From: Candidatus Rifleibacteriota bacterium
GTDB taxonomy: Bacteria; Riflebacteria; Ozemobacteria; Ozemobacterales; Ozemobacteraceae
DNA: 12,909 nucleotides
Direction: 5' to 3'
NCBI GenBank assembly: GCA_017526725.1
Contig: JAFXRA010000030.1
Location: 1 to 12,909, forward strand
The position numbers and the translations under genes are program-made. The notes below the pieces were generated by a model. The model searched no databases, had not been told where the DNA came from, and saw only the letters and a program-made list of their open reading frames with translations. Shown here piece by piece: positions 6,594 through 12,909 of this stretch. The stretch's first letter is position 1, and each line of letters starts with the position of its first letter.

Positions 6594-7982
6594 TTATTCT
6601 GTGACTTTGGCTTTTATTCTTCTGAAAACAAGTTTCAATAGCCATATAAAGATAACTAAGCCTATTAAACCTACTACTATAGCTACTGCACCTATCAATA
6701 TAGGTCTGTTAACTTCCCAGAAGATTTTGTCTAGTTTCTGCGGTATGTTACCATCATCTGGTCTGTACCGCAAGACCATTCTATAGTAATCTTCAGCTTT
6801 GTCATAGTCTTTATTTTTAAAGCTGGCATCGCCAAAGTAATAAAGTGCATTAACCTTTAAATCTAAGGCCTGTTCATTGTTTGGCTGTAATTGAAGAATT
6901 TTTTCAACATTCGTCATTACACCGTTCCATTCATCGCGGTTGGCTAACATCTTAGCTTCTTTCAAAAGCAAGGTAGTAGCTCCAGCGGTAAAAAACTGAA
7001 TTCGGCTGTTGCCGGAATCTGCAACAACCATAGTTTCGTCTTTGGTTAGAACCAGACCTCTTGGAATATTAAGTCTGCCCTTTGAGGAACCTTTTTGGCT
7101 GTGTGTTTCATAGTATTTGCCGTCGCGGGTAATTTCTACAATACGGTGATTCTTTGTGTCGGAAATCATTAAATGACTGTCTACACCCTGGGCAACGAAT
7201 GACGGGTTGTTCAGCATTCCTTTCTTGTTGCCAGGAGTTTTACCGCCATAACGCCATTTGATGTTGCCGTCTTTTATGTTCCAGCATACAACCTGATGGT
7301 AGTTGGGGTAGGTGACAACCAAATCTCCGTCTTGGGTCCAGAAAACTCCACGGGGTTCAAGATGTCTGAAACCGCCTTTTTCATTTTGTTCCTGATAAAT
7401 GATTTCATTTATCTGATTACCGTCTAAATCTAAGATTTGAACACGGCGGTTTCTGAATTCTGCTACAGCTATACGGTCCTGGTCATCTATATCAATATCC
7501 ATTGGAATCCAGAACTGACCTTCTTTTTTGCCGCTGCTGCCTATGGTTCCGATAACTTGCCCTGTTTCGTAGTTTAAAACAGCGATTATGTCGCTGTTCA
7601 TAAGAGTTACATAAAGTTTGCCTTCTGAGTCAAAGGCTAAGCCAGTAGGCTTTCTGAAACCGCTGCTTTCTAGCTTTATTAAGTTGGCAGGTCGGTTGTC
7701 TGCAGGAGCTGCTGTAAGTGCATCATTCTTAGCTTTTGGCGGAGGAATAATTCTTATGAATTTCCCTTGTGCATCAAAAACCTGAATGCGGTTATTGTTA
7801 GTATCAGCTATTAGAAAATTGCCATCGGGAGCTTGTATTAAATCTTCAGGCTGATTAAATTCCAGCTCCGCTTTTCCTTCAAAACCTACAGTAACAAAGT
7901 TGGAAAAATCGAGACTGGCTTCAGCTCTGTAAACCTGACAAATAAACAAAGCAAGAAGCAGAAAATAAGAACATTTTTTCAT
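6594..7982 (-). CDS. Exported NHL-repeat protein with TPR and C-terminal membrane anchor
   Basis: The predicted protein has 462 aa. A signal peptide (KKCSYFLLLALFICQVYRAEA, likely cut after A22) precedes about six NHL repeats (27-340), probably a six-bladed propeller. Typical repeat signatures are GNFLIADTNNNRIQVFD, HLMISDTKNHRIVEI and MVVADSGNSRIQFF. A TPR-like segment follows (about 375-420, with AEDYYRMVLRYRPDD), then a transmembrane helix (about 428-452) with a basic tail (FRRIKAK). The protein should be anchored in the inner membrane with the propeller and TPR outside. NHL propellers bind proteins, RNA or ligands; the partner here is unknown. Its ATG begins one nucleotide after the stop of the vanW-like gene, implying translational coupling, and lepA follows 32 nt downstream. 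No enzymatic residues are recognisable. Confidence 0.85.
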   Translation of the reverse strand: MKKCSYFLLLALFICQVYRAEASLDFSNFVTVGFEGKAELEFNQPEDLIQAPDGNFLIADTNNNRIQVFDAQGKFIRIIPPPKAKNDALTAAPADNRPANLIKLESSGFRKPTGLAFDSEGKLYVTLMNSDIIAVLNYETGQVIGTIGSSGKKEGQFWIPMDIDIDDQDRIAVAEFRNRRVQILDLDGNQINEIIYQEQNEKGGFRHLEPRGVFWTQDGDLVVTYPNYHQVVCWNIKDGNIKWRYGGKTPGNKKGMLNNPSFVAQGVDSHLMISDTKNHRIVEITRDGKYYETHSQKGSSKGRLNIPRGLVLTKDETMVVADSGNSRIQFFTAGATTLLLKEAKMLANRDEWNGVMTNVEKILQLQPNNEQALDLKVNALYYFGDASFKNKDYDKAEDYYRMVLRYRPDDGNIPQKLDKIFWEVNRPILIGAVAIVVGLIGLVIFIWLLKLVFRRIKAKVTE

Positions 7983-7983
7983 C

Positions 7984-9306
7984 TCAATTGCTTCTTTCTT
8001 CTATGCGATTATAAGTCAGGTAATTGTCTTTGCTTAAGCGTTCTTCTTTTGATTTGCCGTCTATAGAAGTAATTGTTCTGTAGGCTTCAACTGTATAGCC
8101 GACTACCCCTGGGTGAACAACTTTTACTTCGCCTGATTTCAACTTTGAATTTATGCGTTTTTCAGTTTTGAAAGGTTTCTTAACTTCATTTCTTGTAAAA
8201 AGCTCAATTGATTCAAAAGGCTTCTTTTCTGCATAGATGGAAACTTCTACCCAGCCTTCGCCAGAAGTGCTTGTTATCAAAATAGGTATATTCAAACCGT
8301 TAGTAAATTTGAAATCTTTATAGCCCCAGGCAACAGCAGCATCAAGACCACGTTGGGCATATTCTATTCCATCATAAATAGAATGATTATGGCGTTCGTT
8401 AATCTTTGCACCGCTTAAAAGAACTGCACGATAAAGAGTAGTGCTTACCTGACATATTCCTCCGCCGAGTCCTGGAATAACTCTGCCCTGAGAAATTACA
8501 CCAGCTTCTTTGAAGCCGTTAGCCTTGCTTCTTTCGCCAACTACTTTGTTGAAACTGAATTTACCGTTTGGAGGAATAATAAGACCATTGATCTTTTTAG
8601 AAGCTATTGAAAGATTAACATTTCTTGCAGCGTCGTCTAAATGTCCTGGATGCGTAGTTCTGAATTTTGCCAATAAAGTTTTAAAGCCCATCTCATTCAT
8701 TTTTTCTGAAAACCCCTCATTTTTCTTTGTAACAACTTTTACATCGATATTTTGGAAATTGTTAGCGGCAATATTTGCCTGAATACTTTTTTCCAAGGCT
8801 TCAAGAGTCTTTTGTTTATCTACTTCCAAACTAGAACCAGAGCCTACTATTTTTTCAAATTTGCTGTCGGTTTTGATTACTTTGGCATTTTCGCCTTTGT
8901 TGTTTGGAAGCTTGATGTCATCTATCAGACTTTTGGCTAATTCACCTTTTGCTACTACTGAAACTATCTTTGCCGGTTCAGAACCTTTTTCAACCTTTGT
9001 TATTTCATAAAGAGGAACTTCTTTTGCGGCAATTTTCTGATTTTCTTCATTTAAGAAAGAAACTAATACCTGTTGATCTTCGGTAGTAGTCTTTTCTTCT
9101 ACTTTTTTTGCAAAACTGATAGGAGTGCCTGTTGTTGGCTTGGTTTCGGGAACCGCCGTTGTTTCAACTTTCTGAGGAACAGTATTGTCAGTCTTATTCT
9201 CTACTGATGGTGTATTCTTGCTCTGCATAAAAACAATACTGATAAAAAACACGCCTAAAAACACAGTCAATACTGCAACGAACAAGGGCGACTTAAAAAA
9301 CTTCAT
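7984..9306 (-). CDS. VanW family protein with G5-like C-terminus
   Basis: The predicted protein has 440 aa. A hydrophobic anchor (about 6-27) is followed by a Thr/Pro/Lys-rich linker (30-75). A middle region (about 80-195) resembles the substrate-binding region found before VanW domains. The VanW domain is at about 212-345, with FSFNKVVGERS, the signature GGGICQVSTTLYRAVL (281-296), NERHNHS and a GLDAAV motif, with DFKFTN shortly after. A G5-like stretch (about 376-435) closes the protein. VanW relatives are envelope proteins associated with peptidoglycan and, in some hosts, glycopeptide resistance clusters, but resistance should not be inferred here: no other van gene is present. The ATG has AGGAG 9 nt upstream. 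It lies 21 nt downstream of gpsA and abuts the NHL gene. The exact function is unknown. Confidence 0.88.
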   Translation of the reverse strand: MKFFKSPLFVAVLTVFLGVFFISIVFMQSKNTPSVENKTDNTVPQKVETTAVPETKPTTGTPISFAKKVEEKTTTEDQQVLVSFLNEENQKIAAKEVPLYEITKVEKGSEPAKIVSVVAKGELAKSLIDDIKLPNNKGENAKVIKTDSKFEKIVGSGSSLEVDKQKTLEALEKSIQANIAANNFQNIDVKVVTKKNEGFSEKMNEMGFKTLLAKFRTTHPGHLDDAARNVNLSIASKKINGLIIPPNGKFSFNKVVGERSKANGFKEAGVISQGRVIPGLGGGICQVSTTLYRAVLLSGAKINERHNHSIYDGIEYAQRGLDAAVAWGYKDFKFTNGLNIPILITSTSGEGWVEVSIYAEKKPFESIELFTRNEVKKPFKTEKRINSKLKSGEVKVVHPGVVGYTVEAYRTITSIDGKSKEERLSKDNYLTYNRIEERSN

Positions 9307-9327
9307 TTGCCTACGCTCCTAAATAAA

Positions 9328-10338
9328 TCAATCTGTTTCTGCTTTCAGGGCTCTGCCCATTAAATTCTGGGCTGCCGATTTTGCAGGCTGTCCTTCGAAA
9401 AGTATTCTATATAACTCTTCGGTAATTGGGAGCTCAAGATTTAATTTTTTACCCCATTCTTTTGCAATTTTTGTTGTTTCGACACCTTCAACTACCATTT
9501 TCATTGATTCAGTAAATTCTTTCAGGCTTGTTCCCTTTGCCATTGCAGCTCCAAGTCTGTGATTCCTTGAAAGTATAGAATTTGATGTAGTCATCAGGTC
9601 GCCTAATCCTGTTAACCCGTAAAAGGTTTGTGCCTGACCGCCCAAGGCCGTTCCTAATTTAACTAGTTCATGAAGACTTCTAGTCAAATAAGCTGCTTTG
9701 CAGTTATCACCTAATTCAAGACCATCTACAATACCTGCGCCTATAGCGTAAATATTTTTTAAGGTCCCACCAAGTTCAACACCAGTGCGGTCGTTTTGAC
9801 TATAAACTCTGAAATAATTTGTAGAAAGACAGTGTTGCAGAGCTTTTGCCAATTCAATATCAGGTGAAGCTATAACACAGGCACCTAATTTTTGCTTGGC
9901 AACTTCGTCTGCAATGTTTGGACCTGATAGACAGGCGATATGGTCTTCTGATGAATCTGGTTCTATGCCTAAAATTTCACAGAGCATCTGGGAAATACGT
10001 CTGCCGGTACCTCGTTCAAAGCCTTTTGCTACGTTGGCTATGCCTCTAAGTTTTCTTAAACTTTCTTTATGAGGTTCAAGAGTGTCTTTTATAAAACCGG
10101 AAGGTATAGAAATCAGTGCCAGTTCAGAAGCATTTATAGCTTCATCCATATCATTGGTGCATACCAAAGTTGGATTGATTTCCAAATGAGATACAAAGTA
10201 AGGATTGTGTCTGTCTGTATTTATGCCTGCAACTACTTCGGGTTCTCTAGCCCAAAGCATTACTTTATGTCCGTTGTTGCTGAGAAGATTAGCTAAAGTT
10301 GTTCCCCAGGAACCAGCTCCAATAACAGCAAAATTCAT
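9328..10338 (-). CDS. gpsA: NAD(P)-dependent glycerol-3-phosphate dehydrogenase
   Basis: This 336-aa protein reduces dihydroxyacetone phosphate to sn-glycerol-3-phosphate, the backbone for phospholipid synthesis, in the cytoplasm. The N-terminal nucleotide-binding motif is AVIGAGSWGT (4-13). NVAKGFE carries the conserved Lys at 105, and ELGGTLKNIYAIGAG carries the catalytic Lys at 194. GLTGLGDLMTT (241-251) and SRNHRLG (257-263) complete the family signature. Length is normal. The ATG is preceded by GGAGG 7 nt upstream. It is the first gene of the probable operon gpsA - vanW-like - NHL/TPR - lepA, driven by the promoter at 10464-10492. The 5' leader would be about 115-120 nt. Nothing is missing or odd in the protein. 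Confidence 0.97.
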   Translation of the reverse strand: MNFAVIGAGSWGTTLANLLSNNGHKVMLWAREPEVVAGINTDRHNPYFVSHLEINPTLVCTNDMDEAINASELALISIPSGFIKDTLEPHKESLRKLRGIANVAKGFERGTGRRISQMLCEILGIEPDSSEDHIACLSGPNIADEVAKQKLGACVIASPDIELAKALQHCLSTNYFRVYSQNDRTGVELGGTLKNIYAIGAGIVDGLELGDNCKAAYLTRSLHELVKLGTALGGQAQTFYGLTGLGDLMTTSNSILSRNHRLGAAMAKGTSLKEFTESMKMVVEGVETTKIAKEWGKKLNLELPITEELYRILFEGQPAKSAAQNLMGRALKAETD

Positions 10339-10448
10339 TTATTTGCCTCCGCCTTATATTTCATTATTATATATATTTTAGTTTTTATCTATTGTTTAAC
10401 CAAATTAATACTATATAGCTATTTAACAGAAATAAACTCTTTGTTAGC

Positions 10449-10468
10449 AAAATAGTTTCAGCTATTTT
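10449..10468. repeat. Hairpin at the start of the gpsA leader
   Basis: AAAATAG (10449-10455) pairs perfectly with CTATTTT (10462-10468) around TTTCAG. It covers the -10 box and the predicted start site of the gpsA promoter, so it may act in DNA or lie partly in the transcript. An AT-rich stem of this size could occur by chance. Confidence 0.35.
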
Positions 10469-10492
10469 ACTTGCTTATAAGCTTTGAGTCAA
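10464..10492 (-). promoter_or_regulatory. Sigma70-type promoter for the gpsA operon
   Basis: TTGACT (10487-10492) and TAAAAT (10464-10469) are separated by exactly 17 bp on the minus strand, five of six consensus matches in each box. A perfect 10-bp palindrome, GCTTATAAGC (10473-10482), lies between the boxes and is a possible operator. Transcription would begin near 10456-10458. The rest of the 213-bp gap (10339-10551) shows no gene. Confidence 0.7.
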
Positions 10493-10551
10493 GAGGGGCA
10501 ATTTTGAATTTAGATTATACAAGTCTGATAAGATGGTTTTATTCTTTGTAT

Positions 10552-11199
10552 TCAGATTAAATCAATGCTATAAAGTGCATATTTGGTAACTTCTTTGCAA
10601 AGCTGTTTATAAGCAGACTTATCTACTTTTTTAGGAAGAAAGCCTTTGTCTAATATATCCATATTTGGTGCAATCAAAGTTGCAGGTGATCCGATACAGA
10701 TAAGCCAGTTCTGAGCCTTTTTGTCATCTTTTGATTTTGTTACTCTTTTGTAAACTTCAAGTAAAGCAAAAGCCCATGAATTTGCTAAGGATTCTTTCAA
10801 ATGCTTCAAACCGTTTTCACAAAAAGCACCTTTTAACAAGAAACGATTTTTCCACGGGGCTTCCAGGTCATTTTCGTAAAAAATATTATAAAAATCTTTT
10901 ATAATTTTAGTTATTATTCTTTTTTGTCCCTCTTTTGTTTTTAATAATTTTTCATTTTTATTTACATAGCTGAAAAAATCAATTCTTTCAAACCTTTCAA
11001 GGGACTTTTCCCAGACAGCATCAATTAATCCTTCTTTACCACCAAAATGGTAGCTTATAGCGTTTTCTTTAGTTCCAGCTAAATTTGTGATGTCTCGTAC
11101 ACCAACGTTTTCTGTGCCTTGCAAGCTAAAAAGCTCTCCAGCAGCATTTATCAACTTTTCTCTCGTTATTTCTGAAACTTTGTATGTTTTTTCTTTCAT
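10552..11199 (-). CDS. TetR family transcriptional regulator
   Basis: The predicted protein has 215 aa. The N-terminal HTH (about 12-58) is typical: TREKLINAAGELFSLQG, VGVRDITNLAGTKENAISYHFGGKEGLIDAV, ending in the YHFGGKEGL segment that follows the recognition helix. The C-terminal ligand-binding region is not assignable to a known effector. It should bind DNA as a dimer and repress nearby genes. Candidate targets are its own promoter, the RND transporter gene upstream on the same strand, and the gpsA promoter with its spacer palindrome. Its ATG is 7 nt from a good extended -10, so the mRNA is probably leaderless; no Shine-Dalgarno is present, and no other start fits the family N-terminus. 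No clear terminator follows. Confidence 0.9.
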   Translation of the reverse strand: MKEKTYKVSEITREKLINAAGELFSLQGTENVGVRDITNLAGTKENAISYHFGGKEGLIDAVWEKSLERFERIDFFSYVNKNEKLLKTKEGQKRIITKIIKDFYNIFYENDLEAPWKNRFLLKGAFCENGLKHLKESLANSWAFALLEVYKRVTKSKDDKKAQNWLICIGSPATLIAPNMDILDKGFLPKKVDKSAYKQLCKEVTKYALYSIDLI

Positions 11200-11206
11200 A
11201 AGTTTA

Positions 11207-11215
11207 ATTATAGCA
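11207..11215 (-). promoter_or_regulatory. Extended -10 promoter of the TetR gene
   Basis: On the minus strand TGCTATAAT (TG at 11214-11215, TATAAT at 11207-11212) is a perfect extended -10. There are 7 nt between it and the ATG (11197-11199), which places the start of transcription at or next to the A of the ATG. No -35 matching TTGACA is seen at 16-18 bp. Confidence 0.6.
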
Positions 11216-11248
11216 CTTTATTTTAGTTTTTGTAGTAGTTTGTAATTT

Positions 11249-11389
11249 GCTCTAAAGCTTCCCCTTGAGGGCTGCCGACAGGAGGTCGGCGTGCAAGCAG
11301 TCACAGGATGTGATAACTGCCGAAGAAGTGGTTCCGTAGGAACCGAAAAGGTGACCTAACAAGAGAAAACCTTGTTTAGCGACAGCGTA
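11249..11389 (+). repeat. Mosaic dispersed repeat, copy 2
   Basis: It shares CTAAAGC, a CTTGAGG core, GGTGACC and ACCTTGTTTAGCG-AGCGT with the copy at 3393-3480 (18 of 20 bases match in the last module). Between these it carries three other hairpins: GCCGAC/GTCGGC (11274-11290), GCAGT and CACA pairing with TGTG and ACTGC across an ATA bulge (11297-11320), and GGTTCC-GTA-GGAACC (11330-11344). A near hairpin CTAACAAG/CTTGTTTAG follows at 11355-11379. Confidence 0.65.
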
Positions 11390-11460
11390 TTAATAATTGA
11401 TGCTTAACAATAAATGAAATTGTTTAATGTTTTATACATAATACAAAGTTTACTATAGTT

Positions 11461-11513
11461 CGGTCACCACCCCGATTGCTACGCAATCACCCCTCCTCAA
11501 GGAGGGGCTTTAG
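11461..11513 (-). repeat. Mosaic dispersed repeat, copy 3 (inverted)
   Basis: Read on the minus strand it begins CTAAAGC, has the stem CCCCTCC-TTGA-GGAGGGG (11490-11507), the hairpin GATTGC-GTA-GCAATC (11474-11488) and ends GGTGGTGACCG. The order of modules equals that of copy 1. It faces copy 2 across about 70 bp of AT-rich DNA, so 11249-11513 looks like an element with inverted ends. It fills most of the 324-bp gap between the TetR and RND genes; no gene is supported there. Confidence 0.6.
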
Positions 11514-11523
11514 GAGAAGCATC

Positions 11524-12909
11524 TCATTTGTTACTGGTGAAGCGGTAGTAGAGCGCGGGAATGAGATAAACCATCAGAATTGCTGAAAGCAAAAGACCAC
11601 CGACAACACCCACACCACAGCCTTGGCGGAACTCACTGCCGATACCTGTTCCTAGAACCATTGGAAGCATACCGGCGATTGAAGCGATGGTAGTCATAAT
11701 AATAGGTCTAAGCTTTAATTTAAGTGCTTCTGACATTGCGTCGTGAGGTTTAGTGCCCTGATTTGTTAGAATAGTAACTTCATCCATGATGAGAATAGCG
11801 TTATTAACAACAATACCGATCATCATAACACCGCCAAGCAGCGAAATCATAGAAATCGGCACACCAGTAAAGACTGACGCAGCAAACATTCCTATAAAAC
11901 CTAAAGGAAGAGTAAACATAATCAGGAAAGGCTTTGTCCATGATTCCATAATGGCAGCCATAAGCAGGTAAAGAAGAACAATTGCGCTTATAAAAACCTC
12001 GGCAAAGTCTTCCATAGCTTCGTCCATAGAATCGACAGGAGGACCAAACTTTAAGGTATAACCATTGGGTAGTTGAGAAGCAACATCATTTCTTAGAACG
12101 GACATAATATCACCAGCAGTAGCGCCAGCGGCACAGTTACAGTAAATGAATTCTGAACGCTGTCTGTCATTTCTGGCTATAGCCATAGAAACAGGTTCAG
12201 AAACAGTCTTGACCACAGCATCTAGATTGATTGGACTTCCTTTATAAGACCCAACAACGTTGTTTTTCGCTTCTTCAATATTCTTAATGTCGTTGGCTTT
12301 TACGCGAATATCGAAAGTTCTACCTTCATACTTATAACTGCCAATTTTCATACCATCAAATAAGCCCAAAACCGTTGTTCCCAAAGCCATTTCATTAAAG
12401 CCCATATTTTTTAAGACAGCTCTGTCAGGAATAAAAGCTGTTCTAGGCTTTGGATTACGAATTGTTGTATCTATTTCTTTTGCGATTCCCTTTTCTTCTA
12501 ATAGTTTAACAGCCCTGTTAATATGTGTTCTTATGACTTCTGAATCAGGGCCACTGATATAGGAAGAAACTTCAACACCAGACATTCCAACGGGGTTAGG
12601 AATGTTTATCGCATAAACAAAATCGTTGAATTTGTCTAAATCTTCTCTTAGTAGGTTAGCAAATTCTTTGTGAATCATTCTCTTTGATTTATCAATAAGG
12701 TGAATAGTCATTTCAGCTATGTTTACGCCTTGATTAACCTTGCCAGGCATACCATTTACGTAGCCAATGGTGGTTCCGACAGCATCAACTTCTTTGTGAG
12801 CTTTGATGACCTTGATTATTTTTTCAACTTCTCTTTGGGTGCCTTCCAATGATATATTGGCTGGGAATTCAAGGCTTACAGAAAGCTTTGACTGGTCATT
12901 TGCAGGCAA
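11524..12909 (-). CDS. RND efflux transporter, C-terminal half (partial)
   Basis: The frame is open to the window edge, so 461 residues of a protein normally near 1000-1050 aa are visible; the real start lies outside. The visible part starts in the second periplasmic loop (porter and docking domains). It then has five C-terminal membrane helices: VFISAIVLLYLLMAAI, PFLIMFTLPLGFIGMF, ISLLGGVMMIGIVVNNAILIMDE, IIMTTIASIAGMLPMVLG and GVGVVGGLLLSAILMVYLIPALYY. This matches the AcrB/HAE-type family, proton-driven inner-membrane pumps that work with a periplasmic adaptor and an outer-membrane channel. The helix equivalent to AcrB TM10 has VVNNAIL where AcrB has the proton-relay Lys940, a replacement common in bacterial homologues. 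Substrate cannot be told. The TetR gene lies 324 bp downstream on the same strand, beyond a repeat. Confidence 0.93.
   Translation of the reverse strand: MPANDQSKLSVSLEFPANISLEGTQREVEKIIKVIKAHKEVDAVGTTIGYVNGMPGKVNQGVNIAEMTIHLIDKSKRMIHKEFANLLREDLDKFNDFVYAINIPNPVGMSGVEVSSYISGPDSEVIRTHINRAVKLLEEKGIAKEIDTTIRNPKPRTAFIPDRAVLKNMGFNEMALGTTVLGLFDGMKIGSYKYEGRTFDIRVKANDIKNIEEAKNNVVGSYKGSPINLDAVVKTVSEPVSMAIARNDRQRSEFIYCNCAAGATAGDIMSVLRNDVASQLPNGYTLKFGPPVDSMDEAMEDFAEVFISAIVLLYLLMAAIMESWTKPFLIMFTLPLGFIGMFAASVFTGVPISMISLLGGVMMIGIVVNNAILIMDEVTILTNQGTKPHDAMSEALKLKLRPIIMTTIASIAGMLPMVLGTGIGSEFRQGCGVGVVGGLLLSAILMVYLIPALYYRFTSNK

Noticed and set aside
7984..9306. Vancomycin-resistance gene
   Set aside because: VanW-domain proteins are widespread in bacteria without resistance; no vanA/H/X/Y/R/S gene is nearby.
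10339..10463. Riboswitch in the gpsA leader
   Set aside because: The 115-120 nt leader is AT-rich and shows no recognisable aptamer core or terminator/anti-terminator pair.
11330..11344. GGTTCC...GGAACC as a tRNA T-arm
   Set aside because: No acceptor, D or anticodon arm can be fitted around it; it is one of several short-loop hairpins inside the mosaic repeat.
11490..11507. Terminator for the RND gene
   Set aside because: The 7-bp GC-rich hairpin has no T run after it on the minus strand and belongs to the inverted mosaic repeat.
12898..12909. TTG at the window edge as the start of the RND gene
   Set aside because: The codon falls inside the periplasmic loop of the family; the N-terminal half with TM1-7 must lie outside the window.

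Overview
The window is a low-GC bacterial chromosome segment. Its genes are ordinary, while its intergenic DNA is unusually structured. An AcrB-type RND transporter and a signal-peptide/membrane-anchor protein set suggest a diderm bacterium. The mix of a DUF3109 protein, a membrane-anchored HEAT-repeat protein, an FmdE-like protein, VanW and an NHL/TPR protein fits an anaerobic or uncultured lineage, for example a candidate phylum such as Riflebacteria, Elusimicrobia or Melainabacteria. That placement is a guess; no marker here fixes it.

Layout: (1) 1-84 is the 3' end of an unidentified + strand gene. It converges on a DUF3109 cysteine-rich gene (121-684, -). (2) A 66-bp divergent promoter region separates that gene from a large membrane-anchored HEAT-repeat gene (751-3336, +), which ends in a strong hairpin. 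(3) 3362-3714 is gene-free and packed with a heptad tract, a mosaic repeat and a chain of short-loop hairpins, three of which share one covarying 11-bp stem pattern. (4) An FmdE-like gene (3823-4422, +) has its own extended -10 promoter and a TTG start. (5) 4423-4758 holds a branched hairpin, a 16-bp direct repeat that twice introduces a heptad tract and A-run, a palindromic repeat, and a bidirectional terminator. (6) A minus-strand cluster reads gpsA - vanW-like - NHL/TPR protein - lepA (10338 down to 4759) with gaps of 21, 1 and 32 bp. It is probably one operon driven by a good sigma70-type promoter at 10464-10492. (7) A TetR-family gene (10552-11199, -) appears to be transcribed from an extended -10 so close to its ATG that the mRNA would be leaderless. 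(8) 11249-11513 is a MITE-like repeat with inverted ends. (9) The 3' half of an RND transporter gene (11524-12909, -) runs off the window.

Functionally, gpsA supplies sn-glycerol-3-phosphate for phospholipids. The VanW/G5-like protein and the NHL/TPR protein are both exported or membrane-bound, and LepA (EF4) is a translation GTPase often linked to envelope conditions, so the operon has an envelope flavour. The TetR gene lies between the transporter and the gpsA operon and could control either. The most unusual content is non-coding: modular repeats in which flanks or fold are kept while the internal hairpin or heptad sequence is exchanged.
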